DNA from: Macrocystis pyrifera
Taxonomy: Eukaryota > Sar > Phaeophyceae > Laminariales > Laminariaceae
Assembly (NCBI GenBank): GCA_031763025.1
Contig: JASSKH010000009.1
Coordinates: forward strand, 2,232,001 to 2,296,000
Reading direction: 5' to 3'
DNA: 64,000 bases
The notes below the pieces were generated by a model that saw only the letters and a list, made by a program, of their open reading frames with translations, was not told the DNA's origin and did no database searches. Position 1 is the stretch's first letter, and the number at the start of each line of letters is the position of its first letter. A program made the translations under genes and the position numbers. Positions 13,189-24,000 of the stretch are shown one piece after another.

Positions 13189-16100
13189 TCACATGCATGC
13201 AAGCCGCTCGGCTGTCCCCAACTCGTTAAATATCCCTCGCTTGCGAGAGCTCACCTGCGGGTATATTCTCCGTACTACAGCCTCGATATCGGTAGGTAGA
13301 GGTGCCACGACGGAGATTAGCTCCCCTGTGCTTGGGTGCTTAAACTCCAAAGAATGCGCGTGCAGGAGAGGTCGGGTAAGCCCTGTGCTCTGTTGAAGTC
13401 TCCGGTTCCAGTCTTTGTTCCCGTACACGTCGTCACCGAGAACGGGCGTGCGTCGGTGCTGTATATAGAAAAAACACAGGAGCGAAAGCGCGCAAAGCAT
13501 CAAACAAGGCTGAGTAGGGAGGGCTGCAACAATAGCGGTGTGAAAAGTTATGGTGTGTGTCATTGTCCATACACACCGGGACCAGACCTTTCTTGCCGGC
13601 GGGGGCACCAAAACATATCGACACGTTTCTTCCGTTAACCCTTTTAGTGTCACGGTCACGTTTTGGGGACAAACTACTCACAATTTGCGGGGTGTGTCCC
13701 GAAAACGAGACTGCAGTTCGAAAAGGGATAAATTCACCTCACAAACGGTGGGACGGCTGAACGTCGCTGGTGGCTACCTGCGCACCATCTTGGAGATCAC
13801 CTCTCATAGAGACGTCGCTATTGCCCAGCGATCAACATCACACGATAACCAAGACAACGCTAACTTCGTGGGGCAATGCCAGTCTCTAATAAGGGTTTGA
13901 AGGCCCTGGGTATCGGCGCAAAGAAGCTACGGGCGGAAACCTACACACTTCATTTGGGTAGATTGCTACTATAGGACTTCTCCGCCGGTATGTCCACGCG
14001 CAATGTGGCAACAGCGCCGCCAAAGGAATTGAGATGGCCTCATTTACCAATGGAATTGACACATGAAACTTGGCCACGTGCTCCTTGGCAAAGGTCGTAA
14101 TCTGGGTGCGCTACATGTGACCAGCTATTTCGTTTGCTGCTTTCGCTCAAGTAGGCTCTACTAGAAGACCAGGGCTGGAAACCACTGTTGTTTTTTTCAC
14201 CCACCACAATGGTGATAATTTTGGTTCCCCCGCAAAAAAAAAGGTCGCCGTGCTCAGGCCCCCCGCTGGCTCGCTGCCGACGGTACCTACAGTAGCACAG
14301 AAGGTTCACGGCACGAAAGCCGAGCGCGCGCGACTTCGACGTAAATTTTCTGCTTGTCGGCGCACTACAGCTTGTTTTCTTAGCGTTAGTTCTACGACAG
14401 CTTCGTCGAAAAATTCACGTCCGCTACAACACGGCCGACTGCTCATTTATCGAAAGGGGAACCAGAGAGACCATTGCACGCTTCAAAATCGGAACAAGGG
14501 GGACACCATACACTCCTTTCTCATCTCTCTATAAGGCCCACCTGTAAGTGCACCCTGATCTGATGCGTTCGTCCCGTCTCGATACACACTTCTGCAACGC
14601 TTAGCTTGCCGTCGAACGCCGCCATCGTCACGACAGATACCGCGCGTCTCGCTCGAATATTGGGCTGGATTGAGGGCACCGCCACCATGCGCTGTCGGTG
14701 GCTCGGGTGCCTGCCGATAGGAACGTCTATGGTGGCCCCTTCCCCGGGGTTTCCAACGCACACTGCCAGATACGATTTCCGGATCTGCCGGCCATCGATG
14801 GTGAAAGCAGAGCGGCAAACAGAGCAAGGTATATACAGAGTACGGTGAATCTTTATACCACAGCAATGGTACTCCACACTATTTTCAAGTAGTTTGTTCC
14901 CAAAACGTGGGTGCGGTTCCAATTCTACAGTCACTACATGGGCTTCACATGGTAGCGTTCCAGCAGGTGCGGCAAAAGGGAACTCATCCCAGTAGCACTA
15001 CCCCGCTTGAATAGCACGAGACACTTCCTGTCTTAGACGTCGATCGACGGCTACAACTCGCTGCTGGTATTAGGCTTGAATTAACTCGCTCAGATTTCAG
15101 TTGAGTACTGCAAACTACGACGTGTTTTTTAAAAAGTACGCAACAATCCAACGGGACGCGCCCTCCCTATACAATCACATCGTAGTGACAAAACACACCC
15201 ACGGCGGTACAATTAATACCTACCCACAGCAAGCATGCGAACAAAATCAGGGAATCAGGCGACGACAGCGCACGGGAGCATATTTCGTTCTCACGCCTCG
15301 ATCCCCGTCCCCTCCAGAACAACGCTGGAAAAAAACGAGTGCGCACGCAAACAACGCTTCGCTCACCAGCCGTTCGGCGAAAAGCTCCCCCAGCTTCGCC
15401 TGCATCGTAGGATTTTTCGCCGCAAGGAGCACCCCTGTCGTTCCCTTGTCCAAACGGTGCACGATTCCCGGTCGCAGGTTACGGTTATGTTCCCCGTCCG
15501 GTGCACCGACTTCGGACTGAAACCCCGCGCTGACCATGCCTCCACCCGCCGTTTTCTCCAGGTGGTACACGAGGGCGTTCACGAAGGTTCCGTTCCAGCT
15601 GCCGGGGGCGGGGTGAACCACCATCCCCGGCGGTTTGCTGACGGCGATAATTTCGTCGTCTTCGTAGAGAATCTAAGCAAAGCAAGGTCAGGGTTTCGAG
15701 GAAAAAAATGGGCGTTCATTCGTCGTGCGACGAATGGGCGGACCTGGAACAAACACCGGTACATAAATAATAGACGAGCATTTGTGGGCACGTGCATGCA
15801 AGAGTCGGCGCGTGGATGACGTTAATATCCGTGGGTATACGAAGTCCGGCGTTATTTTTACTCACCTGGCATCCGCAATCAGTACGCGTAACTGTGCGTT
15901 TTCGGGCCATCGTGCCACTCGTACAGACAGTGAGGTTCAAGCACCAGGTATGCAGCAGTAGTAGTACCCGTCGAGTCTTATCACGTTGAATTTGACTACG
16001 TAGGGTTCAACAGTAGGGTACAACACGAACGATTAGCACGAAGGCCATGGTGGACTTGTACCAACTGCCGCAACACTTGCTGTGCCGGCGAAGGCGATGG

Positions 16101-17207
16101 AGGCTGTCGCCGTCTCATCTTGTGGATAAGTCGAGAAGTCAGCACCACCAACCACCAGCAACAAAAATACGAACGATTGTGCACATCTGTCAGGCAGTCC
16201 TTATCGGTCACATTAATCGTACATCGTAGAAGCATTATACATCTACAAACGCTAGCCAGCCGCAATTGGCCTGACCAGCAACAATTGGCTTGACCAGCCT
16301 TCCTCACGCTGCCGAGAAGGCCGTTCACCGACTGCATCACGGCGAAGGTCGAGGTGCAAATCTTCAGCTTGCAAACATAAACCACGAACACCACATTGAA
16401 ACGTTGCACATCTAACGGGACATGAAATCTCTCTCACATCTAACGGGATATCTTCTCCCTCGATAGACAGCTCCGGGCTGATGGCAAACCGGACTTCCAC
16501 CTCCTGCCCTTCTTCCACCTTGACGCTCTTTTTCGCCGCTTCCCCCCCCACCAAGACCATGTTCAGCTGGCACAGCCCCCCGAAGTAAGTTCTCGACTGC
16601 TGTGGGATTCGAGCCGCGAGAAAAGCGTCCAAGCGCTTGCCTCCTTGCCCATTTTCCACCGTAAGCATTTCGCTGTTGAAAGCCATGTCATCCATCTGGG
16701 ATGGGCGATAAGGATGGGGGTTGAGTATAGAAGTTCGTTCTGATGCTTGCCACTCACTGATGAATGGTGTATCTCGTGAGGCGCGTTGTGAGTCGGTGGA
16801 GCATCGCATCGTGCGGCTGCAATCGGGGGGGGGGGGGTTCTACGACGTGCTCTCACCAATGACCAGTTCAAAGTTCAACGTGGAGTCCGATATATGCATT
16901 CTCCCCTCCGCGGGCGTGGAACTTTGCACCCAGCTGCTTCAATACTACATGCCATGGTACGCCACAGGGTGCTCGCCTCTTCTGGCTCCAGTTGGTCGGC
17001 CCCTGATGAAGCAGGAACAACGGCGCTGCAGCTCGTTCGTGGCACCGCCACATGTGTCGGTGACGTTGTTGCTCTATGCTTTGTCGGCAGGACGGTTCCC
17101 GGTGGTGCGCCAACAAGAAACCCCTTGACAACGCCACTTAACAACCATACCAAGACCACGGTTCGATAAGCTGGTGCTGCAAGTTGCTGGCCTGATTGAC
17201 GTGCCAT
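13189..17207 (-). CDS. RluD/RluA-family pseudouridine synthase, probably plastid-targeted
   Basis: Five exons on the minus strand: A from ATG at 17207 (3' end not resolved), B 16695-16438, C 15672-15367, D 14784-14542, E 13458 to TGA at 13189 (or to a CAG|GTGAGC donor at 13254 with a further short exon). Introns B/C, C/D and D/E are all phase 0. B encodes an S4 RNA-binding domain (GGKRLDAFLAARIPQQSR). C holds the catalytic motif GIVHRLDKGTTGVLLAAK, whose Asp is the nucleophile for uridine isomerisation in rRNA or tRNA. D holds RKSYLAV and ETGRTHQIRVH. E gives the VLGDDVYG region and C-terminus. Exon A starts with a hydrophobic signal (TVVLVWLLSGVV) followed by VKGF, Phe30, like the ASA-FAP cleavage site of stramenopile plastid presequences. 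The A/B splice is unclear; translation could instead start at the ATG opening exon B. Confidence 0.88.
13661..13734 (+). repeat. Copy of the GACTGCAG hairpin family
   Basis: GTTTTGGGGACAAAC, ACTCA, GTGTGTC and GACTGCAGTTCGAAAAGGGATAA follow in the same order and spacing as at 60371-60447. It lies in the intron upstream of pseudouridine synthase exon E. Confidence 0.6.
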
Positions 17208-17378
17208 GCTCGGAACAAACGAGACCGAAAGCTATGTGATATGCTGCGAAAACATGCACTGAAGAACTTGAAAGCCTCCTTACCTTATGCAAACCCCAGA
17301 TTCTTATTAGTAGTAGTCATTCTCATTGTCCTGTCGTGTTGTATCGTGTGTCAGGTACATCGGAAAGGTTTGCTCGAG
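17208..17378. promoter_or_regulatory. Possible bidirectional promoter
   Basis: Only 171 bp separate the ATG of the pseudouridine synthase (minus) from the ATG of the small membrane-protein exon (plus). If both starts are right, the genes share this interval as a divergent promoter. I see no TATA box or other named element. An in-frame open stretch continues upstream of the plus-strand ATG, so the true start could differ. Confidence 0.3.
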
Positions 17379-17491
17379 ATGAGAACCCTCTTTAGAACTG
17401 TCCGGCAAAGAAATATGGCCGTGGGGATCGCTGTGTGTGGCGTCGCGGCAGCCTCGGCATCTATACCGTTCGCCATTCGGAAGAGAATGAC
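17379..17491 (+). CDS. Possible first exon of a small single-span membrane protein
   Basis: ATG at 17379 opens 37 codons plus two bases, ending at a good donor (AC|GTGAGT at 17492). The peptide starts with basic residues (MRTLFRTVRQRN), then one hydrophobic segment (MAVGIAVCGVAAASASIPF), then IRKRM. This arrangement resembles small mitochondrial inner-membrane proteins, but I cannot name the family. A possible next exon begins after an AG at about 17608, in matching phase (ASSSKLFLAVDAGFVGL), and stays open to TGA at 17848, but its later part looks noncoding. Confidence 0.35.
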
Positions 17492-19028
17492 GTGAGTCTT
17501 CTGTTTTCTGAGCGTCTGTTCTTCTTTGGTTGCGCCGCATATATGTGTGACGAACCCCCCGTCCCCCCTCCACCCTCCCTCCCTTTTGACCCTTTGTACC
17601 ATACAAGTGCATCGAGTAGCAAGCTCTTCTTGGCAGTGGATGCTGGTTTTGTTGGTCTAGTTGTGCAGCTACGTCGTTTTCTGTTGGGGACTTGGTGCGT
17701 AGCCCACAAGAATAAAGCATGGCAGCACTGCTTTGTGGGGAAATACGTACAGCAGTGGATGTTCTGTTCCGTTTGTTCGCCGCTTTGTTCACTGCTTGCT
17801 GCGCTGCCTGTCGGAACCAGCTACTTGATACCTGGTACCTATGAATGATACGTGCCTGTTATGTACGTAACACGTATACTGCTGTAGAAGTCTACTCGTA
17901 GCTCGTAGAGCTATGGACCATACGAGTAGTGTATGTATCATACGTACACGACGTGAAGAAGGAAGTAAAGCAAGCAGCGAAAAAAAAAAAAAAACTACTC
18001 TACGTACGAGCCCACACGTGTACTACCTCTGACCGTTCCTGATTATGTAATCCTTGTTTCAACGGGCTGCGTGATCTAACAGCATTGAGCCAATGTGAGA
18101 TGCTCATCGTCGTCATCCCCGATGCGATGCTCGGTTCTGTGCGGTGTGGACAGGAAATCGTTAATTGACAACGAGGAGGGACTAACGGGATCGCAAATTC
18201 AGCGCGGTGCGTTCATGAACTCGGGAAGCAAAGATGTCGGGCGAGATCAAGACTGGGATAAAGACTCACGAGAATGGACCGGCAAGCGCAACAAGCCTGG
18301 GGACTAAAGTCTCGTAGAATCTACCAAACGTAGAGTGTTGCCGCGCCGGCGCCAGGAGCTACGAAGTACGATGAAGTGCGGTGATTGTCCAATCCAGTCC
18401 CACTTGGAGGGCCTATTTATCTAGGCAGGGGGCACGCCTTCGGAAGCTGCCTGTCTGAACATCAGGGATACGGAGGATCTGTCCCCGACTGGGGACGCAT
18501 TCACAACCATGATTTGACGCAAAAGCAAGCAATACCTGGTGCTAATCAGTGCCACCCAACGAACAAAGAAACAAAGCCAAACATATGTGGCAACCATCCT
18601 ATCCACCTGTCAAATATCGTGTGTCCATTATGTATCGTCGGTGAACGCGTTTGACGCCTCGTCACTTAACTGCGTTGCCCGTTTCAACGAAACAGTGGAG
18701 ACATGAGGATCCCGAGGATCCGATGAGCATAACTTTGGTAACATATCACTCCGTTCGAACTCGGTGAAACGCCGCAGGTAAACGACCATAGTCTTCTTGA
18801 GACCTGACGGCTTGATCTCGCAGCACCAAAAGCTCTGGTGCTGCTCCCGTTCACCGTTGTGCCGGAGTGGACGCTCAACAGCTTGTTGACTGTCGGAGTT
18901 CGCGATGATATCATAAAACAATCAATAAATACCTTGTACTTTTTTGTGAGGAATGTGATTGTTTTGGATGGACTGCACCACTTCTTTTAGAAATTCCTGG
19001 TACCAGTTATGGAGGAGTTGACCCTGAG
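17492..19028. other. No confident gene
   Basis: Apart from the possible second exon noted near 17608, I find no supported coding sequence. There is an A-run of about 15 at 17980-17995 and many GTACGTA-like motifs between 17830 and 18010. Confidence 0.5.
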
Positions 19029-20789
19029 TAGAGATGGGCACCGGACCCTGGAACCGAACACCGGATGGGTGACGTTAATCCTACGAAGAGAAAAAAACAT
19101 AAAACGGTTAAAAAGTAACCGGCCAGCCCTGGACAACCCGAGTCCGGTTCTCGGATTGGTCACCATGTTACAAACAAGCTGCACGCGCACCACTCAGAAT
19201 GTAGGCGTCGCCCTTTGTCGAGTACCAGGTAGGCGTAATCATAAGATATAAAACATCCATCCGGCGTGCAGTACTTGATGTACTGGCGATCCATACCTCG
19301 CCTACCGTCACGCCGAAGCTCGCCAAGTTCATGCATGGGTGAGTGTAATCCATAGCGCCCTACAATAGGGTCGTAAATCCGAGCCATCGTATCGCCTCAC
19401 GCCCATCACTCTTCCGCCAGCTGGTGGTTCCTGACACGAGTTAACAAGAGGCAAGTGGTCGAACGGGCTACAAGCCTCCTGCTTGAATATATGCAGGAGG
19501 GCTTGTTTGTCCGAGTGTGGTGCGGCGTTGCCCCCGTTACCCAATCTGCCACGCCTCAACCTGAAAGCCTGCCTCGATCCGCTGTGAAGAGTAGAACACC
19601 GTCGTAACACAAAATCAATTTAAGTGAGAACCGATTCAACCGGTTGGTTTAAAAGTGGTAGCGCCTCAAAATGATCTAAACCGCAAGGCACGTACCGGAG
19701 CGTATTCTTCGCATGTGGGACACACAGCAATAAGCCCCTCATGGAAAACATCCCTTGTACTGTATCTGGTAAAATGTGTATACCCTCCTGCCAGCTAGTA
19801 CCAACCGTTCACAAACACGGCATGACATTTGAACTTCACAGCGAATATCATACATTGTCAATGCGGAACTTCGTCTGAGGACTCAATAAAAAACCTAGCA
19901 AAATCCCGTTGGGTGGGTATGGGAGGCCTGCTAAAGCAAACCATCCACCACCAGAGGGACCCCCCTGCTGACCGCAGAACTACTAGAAATATCATAGGCT
20001 GAGTACTGGGTACACCGGTCAAAACGTCCAAGGGGCAGAAACCATTCAATCAAACCATCAAACAGACCGTAAATACGAGAAAAAAAAAACTCGCGGAATC
20101 AGTCATTGCCCGAAAACATAACACAACCGTAGGACCCTGTAGTTACATACATCGGTATACATCAGGTGAGCGGCAAGCCCTTTTCCACCATCACGCACAC
20201 ATTACCCTCACTCGGGAAACATAGATAGGCTCTGCCGTATCTCGCACAATCTACACTTAGTCGGCAAAAATTAAAATGTTCTCATCAATACTCACGCCAC
20301 TCATTGCATCCTAAAACGGGTAACTACGTATGATATGTACCCAATTGTTGCGTGGGAGCCACACCTCTAGGCACACACATACCCAACCATCGAAGGCCAA
20401 CGACCGCCGGATATGTATCTTTCTTTACTGCGACGAAACGCATAGTTTTCACTACTACTGTTGTATTATAAATAACAAACGCCCAACCTAATCTGCCAAA
20501 GCCAGGACTATAAACGCCCGGAAGAACTCCGCCCACGTTCTGTGAACCCATTTGAAGTACAAGGTTCGTGACAATACTGCGTGATGTTGTTACCCTTGCT
20601 TTGACAACTAAAAATACGGTTCAAATGCAGCCGATTCTGATGGTCAACCGGCTAAACCGGTGAACTGTCGGCTATATCCTGTAAACGGTGATCCCGTTTA
20701 ACCAGGCAGGAAAAACTCTGGACATCCAACCTGACGGGTCTCCAGAACCGTCGATAAACCGGGCTTTCCTCAAACGATGCCCATCCCTG
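19029..20789. mobile_element. Degenerate hAT-like DNA element (non-autonomous)
   Basis: The left end reads TAGAGATGGGCA and the right end, on the other strand, CAGGGATGGGCA: a 12-bp terminal inverted repeat with two mismatches, of the type common in hAT elements. The 8 bp outside each end are ACCCTGAG (19021-19028) and ACCCTAGA (20790-20797), which look like a diverged 8-bp target duplication. Both subterminal regions are rich in AACCGG/CCGGTT motifs. No transposase frame is visible in the 1.76 kb. The element lies between two gene 3' ends. Confidence 0.4.
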
Positions 20790-21095
20790 ACCCTAGACAA
20801 CACAACCAAAGTCGGATGACAACGGTGTCATGGCAAGTAAACCGCAACCACAAACTACGCAAGGATACTCGTAGAATAGCCTATAATACTTACCACGAAT
20901 ACATGAAGTTCAACTACCTGTAGGATAGATCGGTAGCACTAATTTGTGTAAGGTGAAACATGACATGAGTATCTACTGCCATTTTTTTCCTCCGACAAAC
21001 CAGATAGGCTATACGCGTGGAGTTATCTCCTGTGTCGCAGCAGACCTTGGTACCCTTTTCAGAACTGCATCCACGATTTAGGTACAAAATAAATT

Positions 21096-24000
21096 CTAGG
21101 CCCTAGCTTCGTCGAACAAGCCGCGAACCTCCCGGTAATATGGATGCTCATCTCCGTGCGTGATGCGGATGGTAGACAACGCCTCTTCCAACAGTGCCCG
21201 TGCCTCCACAGGTTGTCCTAGTACCAGAAGGAGCTGCGCAAGGAAAATACCGCAAAAACGTGTTCACAGAAGCATAATGTTTATAGTTCTTGTTGGCAGT
21301 TAGGAGCCCATTAACCCTTTTACTACTATTACGGGGGTCCATAGTTAACAGGACCTATGGTATACATAAAAACCTATATACTCACCTATTTTTACTAACA
21401 AAATTTGGTCCCGTTAACTATGGACCCCCGTAATAGTGCACTGTACAGTATGACTCTGATTCCAAGTGTTTTATCCCCACAATGGGAGTGCAGTCCTCAA
21501 GGGGTCAACCGTTAAATGTCATATTTCGCAAGCACCGACGTCCTCCACTGGTTACTCCCTTCACAAGAAGGCAAGCATTTCCCCGTTGACCTTGGGTCCC
21601 CGTTGACCTTGGGGAGCTACGTGGCTTATGAAAGATAATGGTACATTGAGCACTGAAGCCAGAAAGTTAGAGCGAGAGCTGTTCGAACGAGCACTTTTGC
21701 AAGACAGTATCACTCGAGTCAGGACGAGTCAAACCCACAGGCCACAAAATTGCATATACCTTGCCGACCATGGCCAAGCGCTTTTCCCAGGGTGTGCAAT
21801 ACGGCAGCAGGCCTGAAAAACACGCCTTGTGTGCCTCCATCCCGCTCAGACCATACTTTGCGGCCGCTTCGAGGTCCTGCGCAAAACATCGTTGTCATAG
21901 GTTAAGGCTTCGATAAAATCCCTGTTGTGTGACTCATGGTCTGACGAATGCATATTCAGGGGCGTACCTTTACGCCAGCCGGCGATACTGCGACGCGAGG
22001 CTTGAGCAAGCAAGCGTACAAGGAAATCACAAATGAGTTTCACGCGAGCACGGCGTGGAAAACGGCACTGCAAGTCAAGCGCACGCAGACGGCAGCGGGC
22101 CATCGTGAAGCTACTGACTCTAGTTGCTGATGTTATGTGTGTCACCTGGAGACGAACGCAAGTGCTCGACAGCTCCGCGAAAAGGTCGCTCAGCACCCAG
22201 TTCCCACGGTGCAAGCACTTAATACCTCGCTGGAGGGCTTCCTCTAGGATCAGCTTCCCTTCTACTCCCTTCCCGTCTCTGCAGAACGCTTTTCCTCGTT
22301 CCTCCAACTCGTCGATCGTTCGGCTTTCTCTCTCGGCATCCTCGGCGGACCGGGGAGCGCCGCATATGGAGCACAACAAACACCCGGGGTCATCAGTCTC
22401 GGGGAGGATTTTCACCGCTGAGAATGCTGTTTCTTCATTTGCTGTGGTCGGCGATCTCTCGTGTGAGCTTCTCAATGCTCGGTTGGCGCACACACCCGGG
22501 CAACTTTTGTCTGGACACGCGTACCCCGTCAGTCGAGCGTCTTCCGCTTCCGCGCCCTCCGAGGTGCACCTGTCACATTGACACTCGAAGAAGTAGCTTG
22601 TTCGAAGCGATTGTTGTCGGGCGGTGCTGTGCCGGTGCAATTCGATGATCCCGATTGTAATCTCTTCGCCTTTCATTATCGGCCTTATGCATCGCAGCGA
22701 CAGCACTCGGCCATCGAAGCTCTGGACAGCATTAGGGGCACAGGAGTGATTTGCTGTCGCCGCTTGCAGGTACAATCCACAACCCGTGATGCAGCTCTCC
22801 ACCTCCAGGACGACGGCAAACACCTGCTTTGAGAGAAAGAAAAACAGAGGTGGTAAAGAGCGTGTCGACAGTCCTTGAAACGTGATTCCACATCGCATTA
22901 TACATCGCAACGTCGAGTCAAACCTTGCGATGAGGCTGAGCTTCCAATGCCGCGCGCATGCACTCGGCCAGTCTGTCCGCCATGGGAGCAACGCACGCGA
23001 TCGGTGTTTACCAACCCCAGACCGAGCAATATCCACAGGCATGGCGACTCACGTTACACGACACCTTGCCGAGGACGCTGTAGGCAGCGTCCACCAATCC
23101 TAAGAAACCTCGGTCGCATGCCGACGGCCACGACAAAGCTTTCTTCCCTGAGCCGGCGACGCACATTCGGGCGACGAACGCCGCCATTAGCCTGTACTCC
23201 TCTTTTTGATTGGGGTCCTCTCGTCGTTGTGGTGAACAAGCTCGCCGACGGCTTCTCGCACATAGGAAGAACTGTGGTCGCTGTCCAAGCGGTTCATGGC
23301 GTGCAATATTCGTCCGGCCAAGCGCAGGGTCCGTGTCGGCATTCGTCCTGGTTTACGGATTGATGAACACGAAGTACAGTGTGGTTATGAAGAACGAGGC
23401 GATGGAACAACGATCAGCTGAAACGTGGCACAGTCATTCGAAGTCATTCGCAGTCAGACTCAGAGTCAAGAGCCACCGAGGATATGTCGATCGATGTCCG
23501 CCACAAATCTCTTCTGTTTCTTTGGATGGGGAAATTGCCAACGAGATCCGAAAAATGTGCCACTTCGGGTGGGCACTGACAAACAAATACTTTCAGAAAA
23601 AGGTCATGCATAAATCGGAACCGTTCGTCGTAAAACGAAGTGTAGAACGATCGGCCACATATAAAAGCAACCTGTCTGCGCTGAGGTCCACGCCTTGCAT
23701 TCTGGTCGGTGCTCCCTCCAGTCGATCTTCTGGCACTTTCGCGAACAGTACCAAATCATCTGCGCGTGCATCCGCAAAACATGGGAACTATAAGCCATCA
23801 TCAACTACCAGGTTCCATGCATATATACTGGCATCAATATCAAGGTACTAACGCCTCAGGATCAGATTCCGGCAGGAATATTCTTCGTTTTCAGAAAGCA
23901 TTCCAAATGCGCCAGCTGTGAGTTCGACAGAATAATTGGTCGATATTCAGCTTGGCAAGCTGCGTGATACATCGGTCGCGCGTGTCAAATCCCCGTGCTA

